From NCBI GenBank assembly GCA_032871835.1, contig CM065298.1, forward strand, positions 76,660,154 through 76,724,153: DNA of 64,000 nt. Direction: 5' to 3'. Made by a program: the position numbers and the translations under genes. How positions within the stretch are numbered: position 1 is the first letter of the stretch; the number at the start of each line of letters is the position of its first letter. Positions 24,200 to 35,700 of the stretch are shown one piece after another. Origin of the DNA: Dipteronia dyeriana (Eukaryota > Streptophyta > Magnoliopsida > Sapindales > Sapindaceae). The notes under the pieces are model-generated. The model searched no databases, was not told the origin of the DNA, and saw only the letters and a list, made by a program, of their open reading frames with translations.

Positions 24200-24823
24200 A
24201 TAATATTCATAGAGGTAGATTCCCATGGCATCGACGTTCGGCCCAATGACGCCTTGATCATAAATGCCCGAATTGGTCACGGGGAAGTCAGAGGAATCCT
24301 GATAGATAATGAAAGTTCAGCAGACATTCTCAATGTAGCCGTCTACGATCAACTCAGGTTAGACCGAAAAGATCTACAGCCCTTCCATACTCCACTCAGA
24401 GGGTTTGATGGGATTGAGGTAAGGTCACTCGGGACAGTCAAGCTACTAGTGAAAGTTGGAACGACATCATGCCAAAAGACTGTCCTACTCGACTTCGTGG
24501 TGGTAGATTTGGACAGTTGGCCATATAATACATTATTGGGTCGACCATTCCTGAATAAAACAAGAGCCGTGATAGCCATTTATGAATTAATGATCAAATT
24601 CCCGACAGAGCAGGGGGTTGAGGTAGTCAAAGGATCCCAAGAGATGGCCCGAAGAGCAAACTTGTCAGTATACAAAGACAAGAATGATGCTGAACAGGTG
24701 TGCACCATAACGCAGCCAAGTCAGCACAAAGAATCCTTATCATTTGAATTTGATCCAAGGGAAGGGTCGAATGAAACCAAAACAGAACTGGTTGAAGAAG
24801 TGGTATTAAAAGAAGATGAATAG
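24200..24823 (+). pseudogene. Element 2 protease, active-site glycine changed
   Basis: It is open from 24254 to 24823. The active-site block reads ILIDNESSADIL, where element 1 has DNGSS, so the conserved glycine is glutamate here. WPYNTLLGRPFLNKT is the second block. The segment then runs as an acidic linker toward the point where RT should begin. Confidence 0.8.
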
Positions 24824-25302
24824 GATAAGAAGGTCAAGATCGGGGCTAACCTGGAAAGAAAAGTCAAGCAAGACCTCACCAATCTGCTCAAAGAATACAA
24901 AGAAGGAGATGATGTAGAATGTACCATGAGATTTGATTTCAAAGCAACCAATAATCAAACCGAGTACGAGACACTATTAGCTGGACTCAGAGTCTGCATA
25001 GCTCTCGGGGCAGATGAAGTTGAGATATTCAGCGATTCACAGGTAGTTGTCAACCATGTTTTGGACGAGTACCAAGCCAAAGATGAAGGGATGACAGCCT
25101 ACCGTGAAATCGTAAAACAACTCCTCCAAAAATTTAAAGAATACAAGATTGCTCAAATACCCAGGGAGGAAAATGAAAAGGCAGACGCATTGTCTAAGCT
25201 AGCGTCAGCAACAACAACAATCAGACCAACGACCATTCCGGTCGCACACCTCTTTAAACCAAATACAGCTGAACCGAAACACTTAGAAATTTCAAAAATC
25301 TG
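24824..25302 (+). pseudogene. Element 2 second RNase H, N-terminus deleted
   Basis: After the linker (NLLKEYKEG) the sequence jumps into GDDVECTMRFDFKATNNQTEYETLLAGL and EIFSDSQVVVNHV. These are the middle and end of the archaeal-type RNase H. The CVDGSS block with the first catalytic aspartate is missing, as are RT and the first RNase H. Confidence 0.88.
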
Positions 25303-25317
25303 AACATCGCAAGAAGG

Positions 25318-26554
25318 TTGGATGATTCAACTGAGAAGGTTCCTGGAAGAAGGCGTGCTCCCAGAAGATCCCGTATTAGCAAAGCGTATCAGGTATCGAC
25401 CAGCAAGGTACACCTTGATCAGAGGCGAATTATACAGAATGAGGTTCTCCCGAGCTCTCCAGAGATGTGTATCAGAAGAAGATGCACATCGAATACTTCA
25501 GCAGATCCACGAAGGAGTTTGTGGAAATCACACTGGGGTAGAAGTTTAGCACACAAGGTGCTCAGGCAAGGCTATTATTGGCTTACACTTTTCTCAGATG
25601 CACAGCGGTGGTCGAAAAGTTGCAATACTTGTCAAAGAATTGCTAACGATATCCGGCAGCCCCCTGAAAAACTCAGAAACCTCACATCGCCATAGCCATT
25701 CGCCATGTGGGGCTTAGATCTAATCGGCCCAATGCCAGCTGGAACAGGGGTGGAGCAAAACACTCCATAGTAGATGTTGACTATTTCACAAAGTGGGCAG
25801 AAGCTGAAGCATTAGTGCATATCACAGAAGCAAACACCACAAATTTTGTGAAAAAGAATATACTTTATAGGTTTGGAGTTCCAGACACTATAATCACTGA
25901 CAACGTTACCCAGTTCGATAACTTAAAATTCAGACAGCTGTGCGAGGAATATCAGATTGCCAATTACTATGCTACACCGGCCCACCCTCAAACAAATGGG
26001 CAGGTAGAAGCAGTAAACAAAATCATCAAGTACACTATCAAAGCAAAGCTAGATGCCAAGAAAGGAAGCTGGGTTGAAAAGCTTCCCGAAGTATTATGGG
26101 CATATCGGACGACAGCAAGAACTTCAACAGAAGAGACTCCGTTCACTTTAGCATTCGGAACAGAAGTTGTTATCCCTATAGAAACATCGTATGCATCGCC
26201 CCGGGTTAGGCTATACGATGAAGAATAGAATATTGATATGCTACTACAAAGTCTGGATGAGCTAGAAGAGAAAATGGAGAAGTCCCGAATAAGAAATATG
26301 GCATATCAGCAAAGAGTGGCTCGCCACTACAATTCTTATATTCGGATCAGGAAATTCCAGCTTGGAGACCTGGTACTCGGGAGGGTGTCATTGAACACAA
26401 AAAATAAAGCCGCAGGTTCCCTGGCCGATAAATGGGAAGGCCATACAAGATTGAGGGAATAGCTGGTCATGAAGCGTATTGGATTGCACGACCCAATGGA
26501 GGGGTTTTACCCCGACCATGCAACGCCCAATATCTGAAGACTTTCTATCCTTAA
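25318..26554 (+). pseudogene. Element 2 integrase, frameshifted
   Basis: Blocks in order: HRILQQIHEGVCGNH and CNTCQRIANDIRQPP (zinc region), WGLDLIGPMPAG, then a frame change at about 25740-25760. Next are VDYFTKWAEAEAL, TIITDNVTQFDN, HPQTNGQVEAVNKI and a C-terminal part ending near YLKTFYP. A stop at 26228 and a further shift near 26455 add to the damage. The first frame change is identical in element 1. Confidence 0.9.
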
Positions 26555-27059
26555 ATTATTTTTCTTTTTTCTTTTTTCTAGTCAGGACAATATTAGTTAG
26601 GATAAATATTAGTTGTGGAATTTAAATCTTTGTTAATTTTGCAGTGATAAATAAAAACTACTCGAGATTTTCGAAAGAAAGCATATGATAATAAGAGCAT
26701 ATGGAACATCATGATAATAAGAAGATGTAAATAGAATACTCGGGACCATCAAATCCCGAATGGTCGGAGAAGCTCGAAGGAGCATGCCAGCCGAGCAAGG
26801 TCAAAACGACCTTAGCAAAAAGGCAAACCCGATGCACCAGATTCTGGAAAAATACTCGGGACGCTATCGGGAGAAATTCCGGTGAAATGCGTAGCTGTGT
26901 TAAGCAATTTTTATTTAAAAGAGCTCAACGATTCGGTAAACCCTTACTTATAAAAACTGGGGAGACGTCATTGGTATTTCGTAAGGACTCGAACATATGA
27001 TCATGGTGAGCCTTGATGCAATGTTCGGGTAGCAACCGGGTATGAAACACAAGTATAAA
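26555..27059. other. Element 2 spacer between integrase and repeat array
   Basis: Non-coding. It is homologous to about 3971-4500 of element 1 (inverted), including a segment with GACCTTGCTCGGCTGGCATGC in element 1. No motif of known function seen. Confidence 0.6.
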
Positions 27060-27400
27060 CTTGCCTGTTTTAAGATGACTCGGTTAATAATAAAGAGCCA
27101 GTTTAATAAGATACTCGGCAAATTAAAGTCATTCGGATAACAACCGGTTTAATAAGATACTCGGTTAAGTTACCCGAACATTGAAGAGCCAGTTTAATAA
27201 GATACTTGGCAAATTAAAGTCATTCGGGTAACAACCGGTTTAATAAGATACGGTTAAGTTACCCGAATATTGAAGAGCTAGTTTAATAAGATACTTGGCA
27301 TCTAAGTTATTCGGGTAACGATCGGTTTAATAAGATACTCGGTTAAGTTACCCAAACGCCAACCAGTTTAATAAAACACTCGGCAACAATCAACAATGAA
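27060..27400. repeat. 90-bp tandem repeat array of element 2
   Basis: AGCCAGTTTAATAAGATAC-type starts recur at about 27095, 27186 and 27275. Half-units of about 45 bp share TTTAATAAGATAC. It matches the array at 3670-3970 in element 1. Confidence 0.85.
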
Positions 27401-27507
27401 CAAGATCAAAACCATTCAATTTAGAATAAGATAGAATTTTATTGATCTCTTAAAAGAATGGTTCTCTACAAAAGAATGTAGAAAATCCTTTCTACGATTT
27501 ACAAAAA

Positions 27508-30442
27508 TTAAGGTTGTGAGGATTTCGAGCCTTTGCTGATACTCGGGTCTAGCACCATCTCGTATTCATGGAGCAGGCTTTCGTTAGACGGCTAAGCAAT
27601 AGTGTCGACAGTATCATCCATCCATCGATTGTAATCCTCGCCTAGGACCAGCCCAACATCTGTTACCACACCCTCGACTAACTCTTGACTAGTGTAAAAG
27701 GTCGAGAGGGAGTGTTCGGACGGAGTTTCTAAATGCATAGAATGGGGCTCTTTACCTTGGCTGCGGCAGTAAGCTCTCCATTCCTTCATCTGAGTCCGAA
27801 GAGACTCCAAGGACCGGTCTACGTGATGTTTGATTGACAGCTCCCAATTGGCTCATGCCTTCTCAGTCGCTCTATTTTTAACTTTAAAGAACTCACCGGC
27901 TGAAACTAGCCCACACTGAAACTCCAGAAAGAGTAGGGCATCATAAGTAGGAGATCTTTTAAAGCGATACACCCCCTGTACTTCAAATTCCAGCCTGACC
28001 TCTCGGGATAAGGACTCAACTGTCAACACATGGCGCTCCAGGTCTTCAATTTTTTGCTCATACGCAGACCTCGACTGCTCCGCCTCCTGCTCCGCCTCCT
28101 GCTCCGCCTTAATCATGGATTCTTCGGCAGATGATAAGAGATTTTGAAGTGATGCTACATTCTCCTCTGCCAAAGACGCCCTCTCATCGGCCTCAACTTG
28201 CTTCGTCAGACAATGGTCGGTAAATATTTGTACAGAGCCGACCTCTTATCGATAAGCCGCTTCGGTCCGAGTACGACCCTCCTTACTTTCCTTCAGTTGA
28301 GCTTCCAGACGCCTTATTCCACCATCTGTAAAAGAATTACAATTAGAAATCTGTCAGACAAGTAAAACATTAAAGAAGCCAGGTAGCTTACATAAGATGC
28401 ACCATTAAAAATGTTTTGAAGATGTTCGGTCAGGGAACCATCCCGAAATCGGCTCCAACGGTCTTCTCCGATGAAAACCCGACCGGAGGACATCTCCCGT
28501 AGCATATCCTGGGCAGAAGGATATGAAGGAAACCCCGAGGGTTCAGTCCCCAGATTTCCAACCTCGGGGGTAGGGGAAGCCTTGTTCGGTTTTAAAGATG
28601 GAGAAGGATATGAAGGAACCCCCGAGGGTTCAGCCCCCATATTTCCAACCTCGGGGGTAGAGGAAGCCCTATTCGGTTCTGAAGCCGCCACATCTACTGA
28701 CGCTCTAGTACCAACACTCGGGGTAATCTCATCCGTAACATCTTCATCGCTGGAATCAATGAATGAGACCACCCGAGGAACTTTAAGAGGGCGAGTAGGC
28801 GAACTAACTATCTTCAGCTTCTCACCCCGAGAACGGTGGAAGCCGAGATCAGCTGCGGGGTCCTCCGGGACATAGTTCCTGAAAGATTCGAAGAAGTCGG
28901 GATCTGTAGGAACTTTACTTGTGAAGGTATTACCCCCGTCACCAGCATCAGTCCGTTCGGAAGGCTCCTCACTGAGACCTTCACTTTGCCTTTGATGGTC
29001 GCCAGACAGCCGAGCGTCGGTCGGTCCAATCGGACCGCTAGTCTCACCAGTCGGCTGAACGTCCTCAGAGAAGTATTCAGGAATCTGCTCAGCGGCATCA
29101 GTCTCTTCATCAGACTCAGGCAGGGCGATGTCTTCGCCACCTTAATGAGCCGTCTCTTTCCGACTCACATGAATGATTGACTTCACTTGGCGAGTCTGAA
29201 GATCACAGACGACATCCGTATCAAACACTAGAAAAAAGGAACCACGTTAGAACGCAAAACAATATATATATATATGTAACATTGAAAGGAAAAGGTTACG
29301 AAAATCGCTTACATCGCCTGCGTTCGCCCGAAATTTTTCTGAAGAAGTCGAACTCAATCATCTTCGACTCAACGAAGAGATAAGACTTGCTCATCTTCTT
29401 TAGTGTATGAACTGCCGCCCGAGCAAGTCTAGTCAGCTCGCCATCACAGTAATCGATATTCTTTTTGTTCCATACCTCAGGGGAACAGAAGAACCGAGGG
29501 TCTTTCAGCACCACTCGAGAATCCCCAGATTTAAGGGAGACTTCCAGCCCGATATTCCCTCCTGTAAAACACCAACTGTTCTTCCAGAACTTGTAGGACG
29601 TAGGAAACCCCCGTATAAAACCCTTCTTTTTAGGGTCGTTAGAAATATCAGCATCCCGACTCACTTTTGTCCCCTCGGGAACCCAGCAGTCTGGTGGATT
29701 AGACATAAGGAAGTAAGTCCCCATCTTGCCCGACTGCCTTAATGTAAAGAAATGCCTGATTTCATTTGGGGACGGCGGCGAAAGGTTCATCCGGCTGTAC
29801 ATGTTCTACATGCACATTAAGATTCTGTAGCTGTTCGGGGCCAGTTGAGCCAGAGCAATTCCTGCTTCAGCCAGAAACCAAGCAATAAATGGCTAAAGAG
29901 GAAGAGTGACGCCACAGCAAAGCATGAAGCCATAAATCGCCACCAAGCCAGAGGGAGGATTCCACACAGCCCTATCCCCTGCAGGAACCGGAGTGACCGA
30001 GTCGAGCAGGTCGAATCGGGAGTGATACTTCCCTATTTCAACTAGCCCGACCACATTCTGCTCAGTGTCGAACCCGCTCAGACGGTCAACATTAAATGTA
30101 AGGCGAGACGCCCTAGATGCCTCCTCAACTTCGCTCTCGCTGACAGTTTGTTCCCTGATAAGAATACCGCCCGAGTCGTGTTTGCGGACTGCGCTTCTAC
30201 TTTGATGTTTTTCCATCCTTCGAAGAGTTACCTTGTGCTAAGAAATATCAGAATCAGAACTAGATGAACTCGATACAGGGCTAAAAGTGACGTCAGGGTG
30301 GAGTCCCGAGACATCAACTTCTAAAAATGGAGGTTCATCAGCATGGATTTCCCCCAATAATCTTCTAATGCAAGAAACTAATTGGAAATCCCAATGCAGC
30401 AAAAGCAATTTTAAAAAGACGATGGCGGGAAGATGGTCCCAT
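27508..30442 (-). pseudogene. Antisense gene of element 2: PF04195-like protein, two introns
   Basis: On the minus strand it starts at the ATG at 30442 and ends with a stop at 27508. It encodes GDRAVWNPPSG, VAIYGFM, EIRHFFTLRQSGKMGTY, SYKFWKNSWCF and a C-terminal charged, probably coiled-coil region (28173-27853). Inferred introns are 29312-29228 (GTAAGC donor, TTCTAG acceptor) and 28391-28326 (GTAAGC donor, TTACAG acceptor), at the same places as in element 1. A proline/glycine-rich repeat (EPSGVPSYPS) occurs twice at 28520-28650. The N-terminal 20 or so codons are diverged and stops are present. Confidence 0.72.
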
Positions 30443-30930
30443 TAAAACTAACATTGAAAAAATTAGTGCAAGATCTTCAACGGAGAATCGCGACTTTCTG
30501 CTTAGAGAAATCTGGGTTCAGAGAATTTTATTTTTCTGTTGCTGAAAAATTTGAGAATAAACCAGTGCAAACTCAATGAAGAATTTAAAGGGATAGGTGA
30601 CACGAAACCCAAGGGGCTCAAGGCGAGAAGAGCCTATGACGAAGCTTGATGATGTAGGCGGCACCCGGGGAGACGTGAAAATCATTTCTCATAAATGATA
30701 TCGAAAAACGAAGAGGCGAAGGACACATGTCAAAACAAGAACTAGCCTCCGCCTTCAGAACTTCAAAGCGTCGCCATCATTAAAGATCTCGCGTGAGGGG
30801 GTGAATCAAAATTACAGGGTCGCCATTAAGACACGTCATTTTGATAAGATGTTTACTCTGGCACAAAAATAAAAAATTGAGATGATTAAAATGCTTTTGC
30901 CTGAAACAAAACTTTATTCGGCAAAAATAT
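30443..30930. other. Element 2 region upstream of the antisense gene
   Basis: Non-coding. It is homologous to 165-650 of element 1 in inverted orientation. The promoter of the antisense gene should lie here or in the LTR; no clear TATA box was recognised. Confidence 0.55.
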
Positions 30931-30943
30931 TTTAAGGGGGTAT
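30931..30943 (+). other. Polypurine tract of element 2
   Basis: TTTAAGGGGG and TAT precede the 3' LTR. Confidence 0.7.
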
Positions 30944-32581
30944 TGTCGTATGTGAATTTTACCAAGCATGCACGTCATTGACAGGAAGGAGAAAATTGTC
31001 AGGTGGACCTCCAAATAGGTGCTCAGGAAATATCCTACCAGACATCAGAAAGAAGAGGCCCGAGTAAACAATTATTAAAGCAAAACCTGCTCGGGGTCAA
31101 CTAAACTGCTCGGAATCAATTTAACGTACTCAGGGGCTGGCAGGATGCATTTTGTACTCGGGATCAGGAGACGTCAATCGGGACCAGCACTCATCGGCCC
31201 AGTTTGGCATTGCTGTGCTGTGGGGAGAATTGCTTTTGAAATTGCTGTGGGGAGAATTGCTTTTGAAATTATTGTGGGGAGAATCAGCTAAGTGTTTGGT
31301 AAACTGATTTTCAAAAGTGCTGTGAGAACTAAAAACAATTTCAATGTGTTTAGTAAACTGAAATAAAAAGTGTTGTGAGTGTGTAAAATTACTAAAAGGA
31401 CATAGACATCTAAATGGTATTAATGTGCTATACTTTACATTTTTCTTGTTTATTTGTGTTTAGTGTTAAGTGTTATATAATTATGGTACTTTATTGAATT
31501 AATTAGCCTCATTTTTTATTATACTTTATTTAATTAATTAGTCCAATTTCTTTATTTTTTTATTTCTTTATTTTATTCTACTTTATTTTTTAATTTCATT
31601 TTTATTCTACTTTATTGAATTAATTATCCCAATTTTTTTATACAGTTATGGCAACATTTTTTTTTGTACAAAAATATAAGTCCATTTTTTTTTGTTAAAT
31701 TTCATTAAAGGTAAGGACAAAGTTGGAAAGTTAGTAAAATTTCATTTAATATCACTGTAGTGCGTTTTCTAAAAGCAGAAGCCAAAATCCAAAAGCATGT
31801 ATTTGTAGCTTCTCAAAAACCCAGTTGGGAGAAGCTAAAAGTGACCAATAGCACTTCCCAACGATTTTACCAAACACCCTGTCTTAGGTCCAGATTCACT
31901 TTTGACCCCAAAAACAGCTGGGAAAACAATGTCAAACTGGGCCATCATATCCTACTCGAGATGAACATAACAAAACCCAGTAAAAAGCCTAGCGAGCAGT
32001 TCACGAGTTGAGTCACACAAGGATACTCATCAAAGAGGGACTCTAAAGGAGAGAGAATGCCAAGCATAAAGGGTTCCTTATCCGAGAACACTTCTATTTA
32101 TTCAAAAAGACTACGCTCTTATAAGGAAACAAGTCCTAACTGGACTGCGTTACTAGAGTCCCTTTCGGTCTCAATACAAGCCTCCAAAACAGGAAAGAAG
32201 ACAAATATACTTCAAACAAGTAACCGAATCATCATTAAATACAAAGATCATGTATTACTTGTACAAGGCAGATTAGGGTTCTATAAACATATAAATAGAC
32301 CGGTAATCTCGTCCAAAAAAATATATAGAAAAAGGCACGGAGCAAGAATAGCAAAATACAGAGAGAAAAAATAGAGATCGAGAGCTTGTAATATTCCAAA
32401 TTCATAGTGGATTTTGGCTAGGTTGATCATTCAACCATCTGTAGACGTTTCTCCGGTTATCGGAGTTTTACCACGTAAAAAACACGTGTCTTATTTACTT
32501 TCTCCTTCTCTCTCTGAAATCTAAAGTCGAAATCCAATACTTGTTGGCTTTTCTGATACAATCCAGAAATTAACGTCTACA
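30944..32581 (+). repeat. Element 2 3' LTR, enlarged by an inserted MITE
   Basis: It is 1638 bp in total, or 890 bp without the insertion at 31196-31943. It matches the 5' LTR on both sides. It contains a TATA-like CTATAAACATATAAATAG at 32281-32298, in the same direction as the host gene that follows. Confidence 0.92.
31196..31943. mobile_element. 748-bp MITE inside the 3' LTR
   Basis: TIRs GGCCCAGTTTGGCATTG and CAATGTCAAACTGGGCC match at 16 of 17 bases. A 3-bp duplication ATC (31193-31195 and 31944-31946) flanks it, and the empty site is preserved in the 5' LTR. A roughly 27-bp tandem repeat with GTGGGGAGAATTGC lies at 31217-31285. TIR and 3-bp TSD suggest a PIF/Harbinger relative, although ATC is not the usual target. 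Confidence 0.88.
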
Positions 32582-32755
32582 ATATTCTATACAGCAAAAA
32601 ACATTAAAATTGAAGCTTTGATATTACAGTGGAAAGCCCATTGGGCTCAACAAAAATCCAGAAAACCCCCTGCAAAACCCTCCACAAAAACTTCCACTAT
32701 TCTCCCCAAATCGAATTCAAAGTTTCAACCACGACAGCCACTCAGTGACATAATA

Positions 32756-35700
32756 ATGTGGAAGAAGAAGCACAACATATGGTGGGTTTCAATCAGGCAC
32801 TACTCGAGAGTCCGTCCGCCACACCCCGCCGTCATCCGGGTTTCCAACAATGTGGCCCGCCTGGGTCCACCGAAGCTGGGTCCCAAACCGCGGCAGCTCC
32901 TCTCTCTGCCGCCGTTTCCCGGCCACCAACTGCCCGGAAAAAACTGGGGGAAGCCGGGTCACGTGACTGCCGTCAGCTGGATCAAGTATTACTTCGATGA
33001 AGTTGAAGACTCTGTTATCCAATCTCATTTCAACAAGGACCTAGTAAGAATTTGATTTTTTTTTTTTTTTGTGAATTCATTGTTATTATGTCGATATTAT
33101 TTTTGTGGGCCTGTTTCATTTATTGTATTTATTTGATTGGAAATGCATGAAGTTTTGTATTTTGATGTCATTTCAACAAGGGCCTTTTAAGCATTAGTGT
33201 AATTTTTATTTTTTGTTTTATTTTGGTATTTCGTTGTTATTATGTTTTTTCTTTTTATGTTATTTGTCTGGGTTTGTTTCGTTTATTTATTTGATTGGAA
33301 ATACATAAAGTTCTGTATTTTTTTTTATTTCACGTCCACAAGGGTTTGTATGCATCAGTGTAACTGTGTGCCTATTTTTTTTTTCTTTTATCTTCCGGGT
33401 TTAATTGTTATTATGTTGTTAATGATATTATCATTTTAGGTTTTGGTTTATTTTGTGGGTTTGTTTCATTTTTGTGTTTATTTGATTGGATTTGGAAAAT
33501 GCATAAAAGTTTGTATTTTGATTTTTTTTTTCTCTTTAATGTAATAGGTTCAGATGGAATGTGAAAATGTGGACAGATCAGTTGTAGAGAATGGAGGGGA
33601 AATGAAACCAATGAGGAAGGTAATGATTATGTCGTTTTCGGGTTTGTAATGTTCTTTTGTGATTTTATGTGGGTTTAATTGGTCTACAACTATACAGCAT
33701 ACCTACAGATTAAGCCTAATGAAGTGATGAAAGAAGGAGCAAGAGTCTTTATACCCGTATCGATTTTGGAGAGTAGGATTTCGAAGAGATACGATACCAT
33801 CCCGAGTGGGACTTTGAACCCGAATGCCGATGAGATAGAGTATTTGCAAAGACTTGTAAAGTACAAGGCATGTCTAAGTTTTAGCTGACTATTTTGGGTG
33901 TGTTTGTGGGTCAATGTGTTACATTTGTTATATTGATTGTATTTATGTAATGTTTGTGCACATTGTTGCTAATTTTGATTCTTATTCGCCGAAAAGTTCA
34001 GGACTACGCCTTACTTTTGCTAAATAAGCCCCCAAAATTTCCGGTCAAGGTTTGATTGTTCACCGATCCTTTGTTTTTAGTGTCACTGACTTTCATTTTT
34101 GATATATTCTATTACCATTTTGATGTATTTGTTTGGCTTACGTCTTTAGGGGAATCTTCCAGTTCACAACAGCATGGATGCATTGGCAGCTGCAGCTTTA
34201 TCTTTTGGCTGCAATGAGGGTCCTAAGTTGGTATGCTTCTACCTCTGGATTAATTTGGAAGGTTGACAAATGAGAAACACCGGATGTTCTCATGTAGTGG
34301 TTAATTATATTTTCTTTATGTTCAGTTTTCCATTTTATTGGCACATGGGTGAAGCTCAGAGGAGCGATTTTAGTCATTGCTATAAGATGTTGATAGATCT
34401 TTAGGAGCGATTGTTTTTTGACCTTAAAATTTATGATGACATTTCGTGATGTTCGACGGTTATATTGAAGTCTAAGATTAAACTATTTCATGGCATTCCA
34501 TCTTGAAATGGTTATTGATACCTGAAAGTCTCAACAATGTATATGTTGTTTAGCATTGTTTGTGATCGTCTATTTATCTTGTTTACTTTTCTGCTGTTCT
34601 CATGTAGTTCATGTTTAGGTTCATCGTCTTGACAGGGAATCCAGTGGCCTTCTCTTGATGGGGAGAACTAAAGAAAGTGTATCTCTTCTAAATTGGTTAT
34701 TCAGTGATTTAAACAGAGGAAAATCATCTTATAAGGTATTGCCACCTGATGAAATGAGATTGATTTCAGGTTAAAAAATGTAGTAAGACAGATTATTTAA
34801 TAATTTTACTTTTTGGTTTGGAACTGTTTAACATTCTAATGGAGAATTTTAGGTTTGGAATAATGCATGCGAAGCAACATATCAACGGTTTTGGGCATTG
34901 GTTATTGGTTCTCCCAAGGAAAAGGAAGGTTTAATTCGTGCTCGTCTTTCAAAGGTTCTTTCTCCCATTGTTTATCTTTGATTAAATGATGAATAACTTC
35001 TCTCGAATTTGAGGTCACTTGTGAGAAATAATGATGTGCTTTAATATTGTTTGTATATATATTGCTGATTGTAGGTGCTTCTTGATGATGGAAAAACTGA
35101 ACGGATAATCTTGGCTCAGCACTCAGGTTTTGAAGCTTCCCAAGAAGCTTTAACTGAATATCGAGTGCTAGGGCCTACGATAAATGGATGCTCTTGGATT
35201 GAATTGTGTCCACATACTATGCGGAAACATCAGGTACTGTGAACATTCATGTCTGATGTAAGACAAAACTCCATAAGTTGATAGAATTGTCTTAACTTGG
35301 TTTAATTAAACTTCTTGTTAGCTTTGAGTTGTGGCATTATGTCATAATTTGAGATCAAATCCATCTCTGCTCTACCATTGATATTGGTGGGCACCACACT
35401 TGTGTAGCTTGGCCTACAAATGGCTGAGGTTCATTCACAACAGTATTTTCTTACTTTTTATCTTTCATATTTCCTGTCAAATACGTGTGGGAATTTCTAT
35501 TTCAAACATTGCTGATCGATGAGAAAGGCGTTAAATTAAATTCACTTAGTCTTATGCTCTGTGGTCGGCCCCTCCTAAATTTGATGTTTTATGTCAATTC
35601 CATGCACCCTTTTGAATGTGATGCTTACTTGAATTTCACGCTTTATATTGTGAATGGCATTCTGTAAAACAAAAAAGTTCTTATTGTTTCTTGTTTCTTC

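Larger units (their letters stand above)
21383..32581 (+). mobile_element. Element 2: Tat-lineage LTR retrotransposon with internal deletion
   Basis: Both LTRs start TGTCGTATGTG and end near GTCAACA or GTCTACA. The flanks ATAGT (21378-21382) and ATATT (32582-32586) match at 4 of 5 bases, consistent with an old 5-bp TSD. The order is LTR, primer site, gag, protease, half of the second RNase H, integrase, 90-bp array, antisense gene, polypurine tract, LTR. RT and RNase H are missing (junction at 24901-24903). It is the same family as element 1. It lies immediately upstream of the pseudouridine synthase gene. Confidence 0.93.

Noticed and set aside
32057..32374. 105-codon ORF before the pseudouridine synthase gene
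   Set aside because: It lies wholly within the 3' LTR and matches non-coding 5' LTR sequence.
32618..32755. Longer N-terminus for the pseudouridine synthase
   Set aside because: The in-frame extension has no ATG; the first ATG in frame is at 32756.
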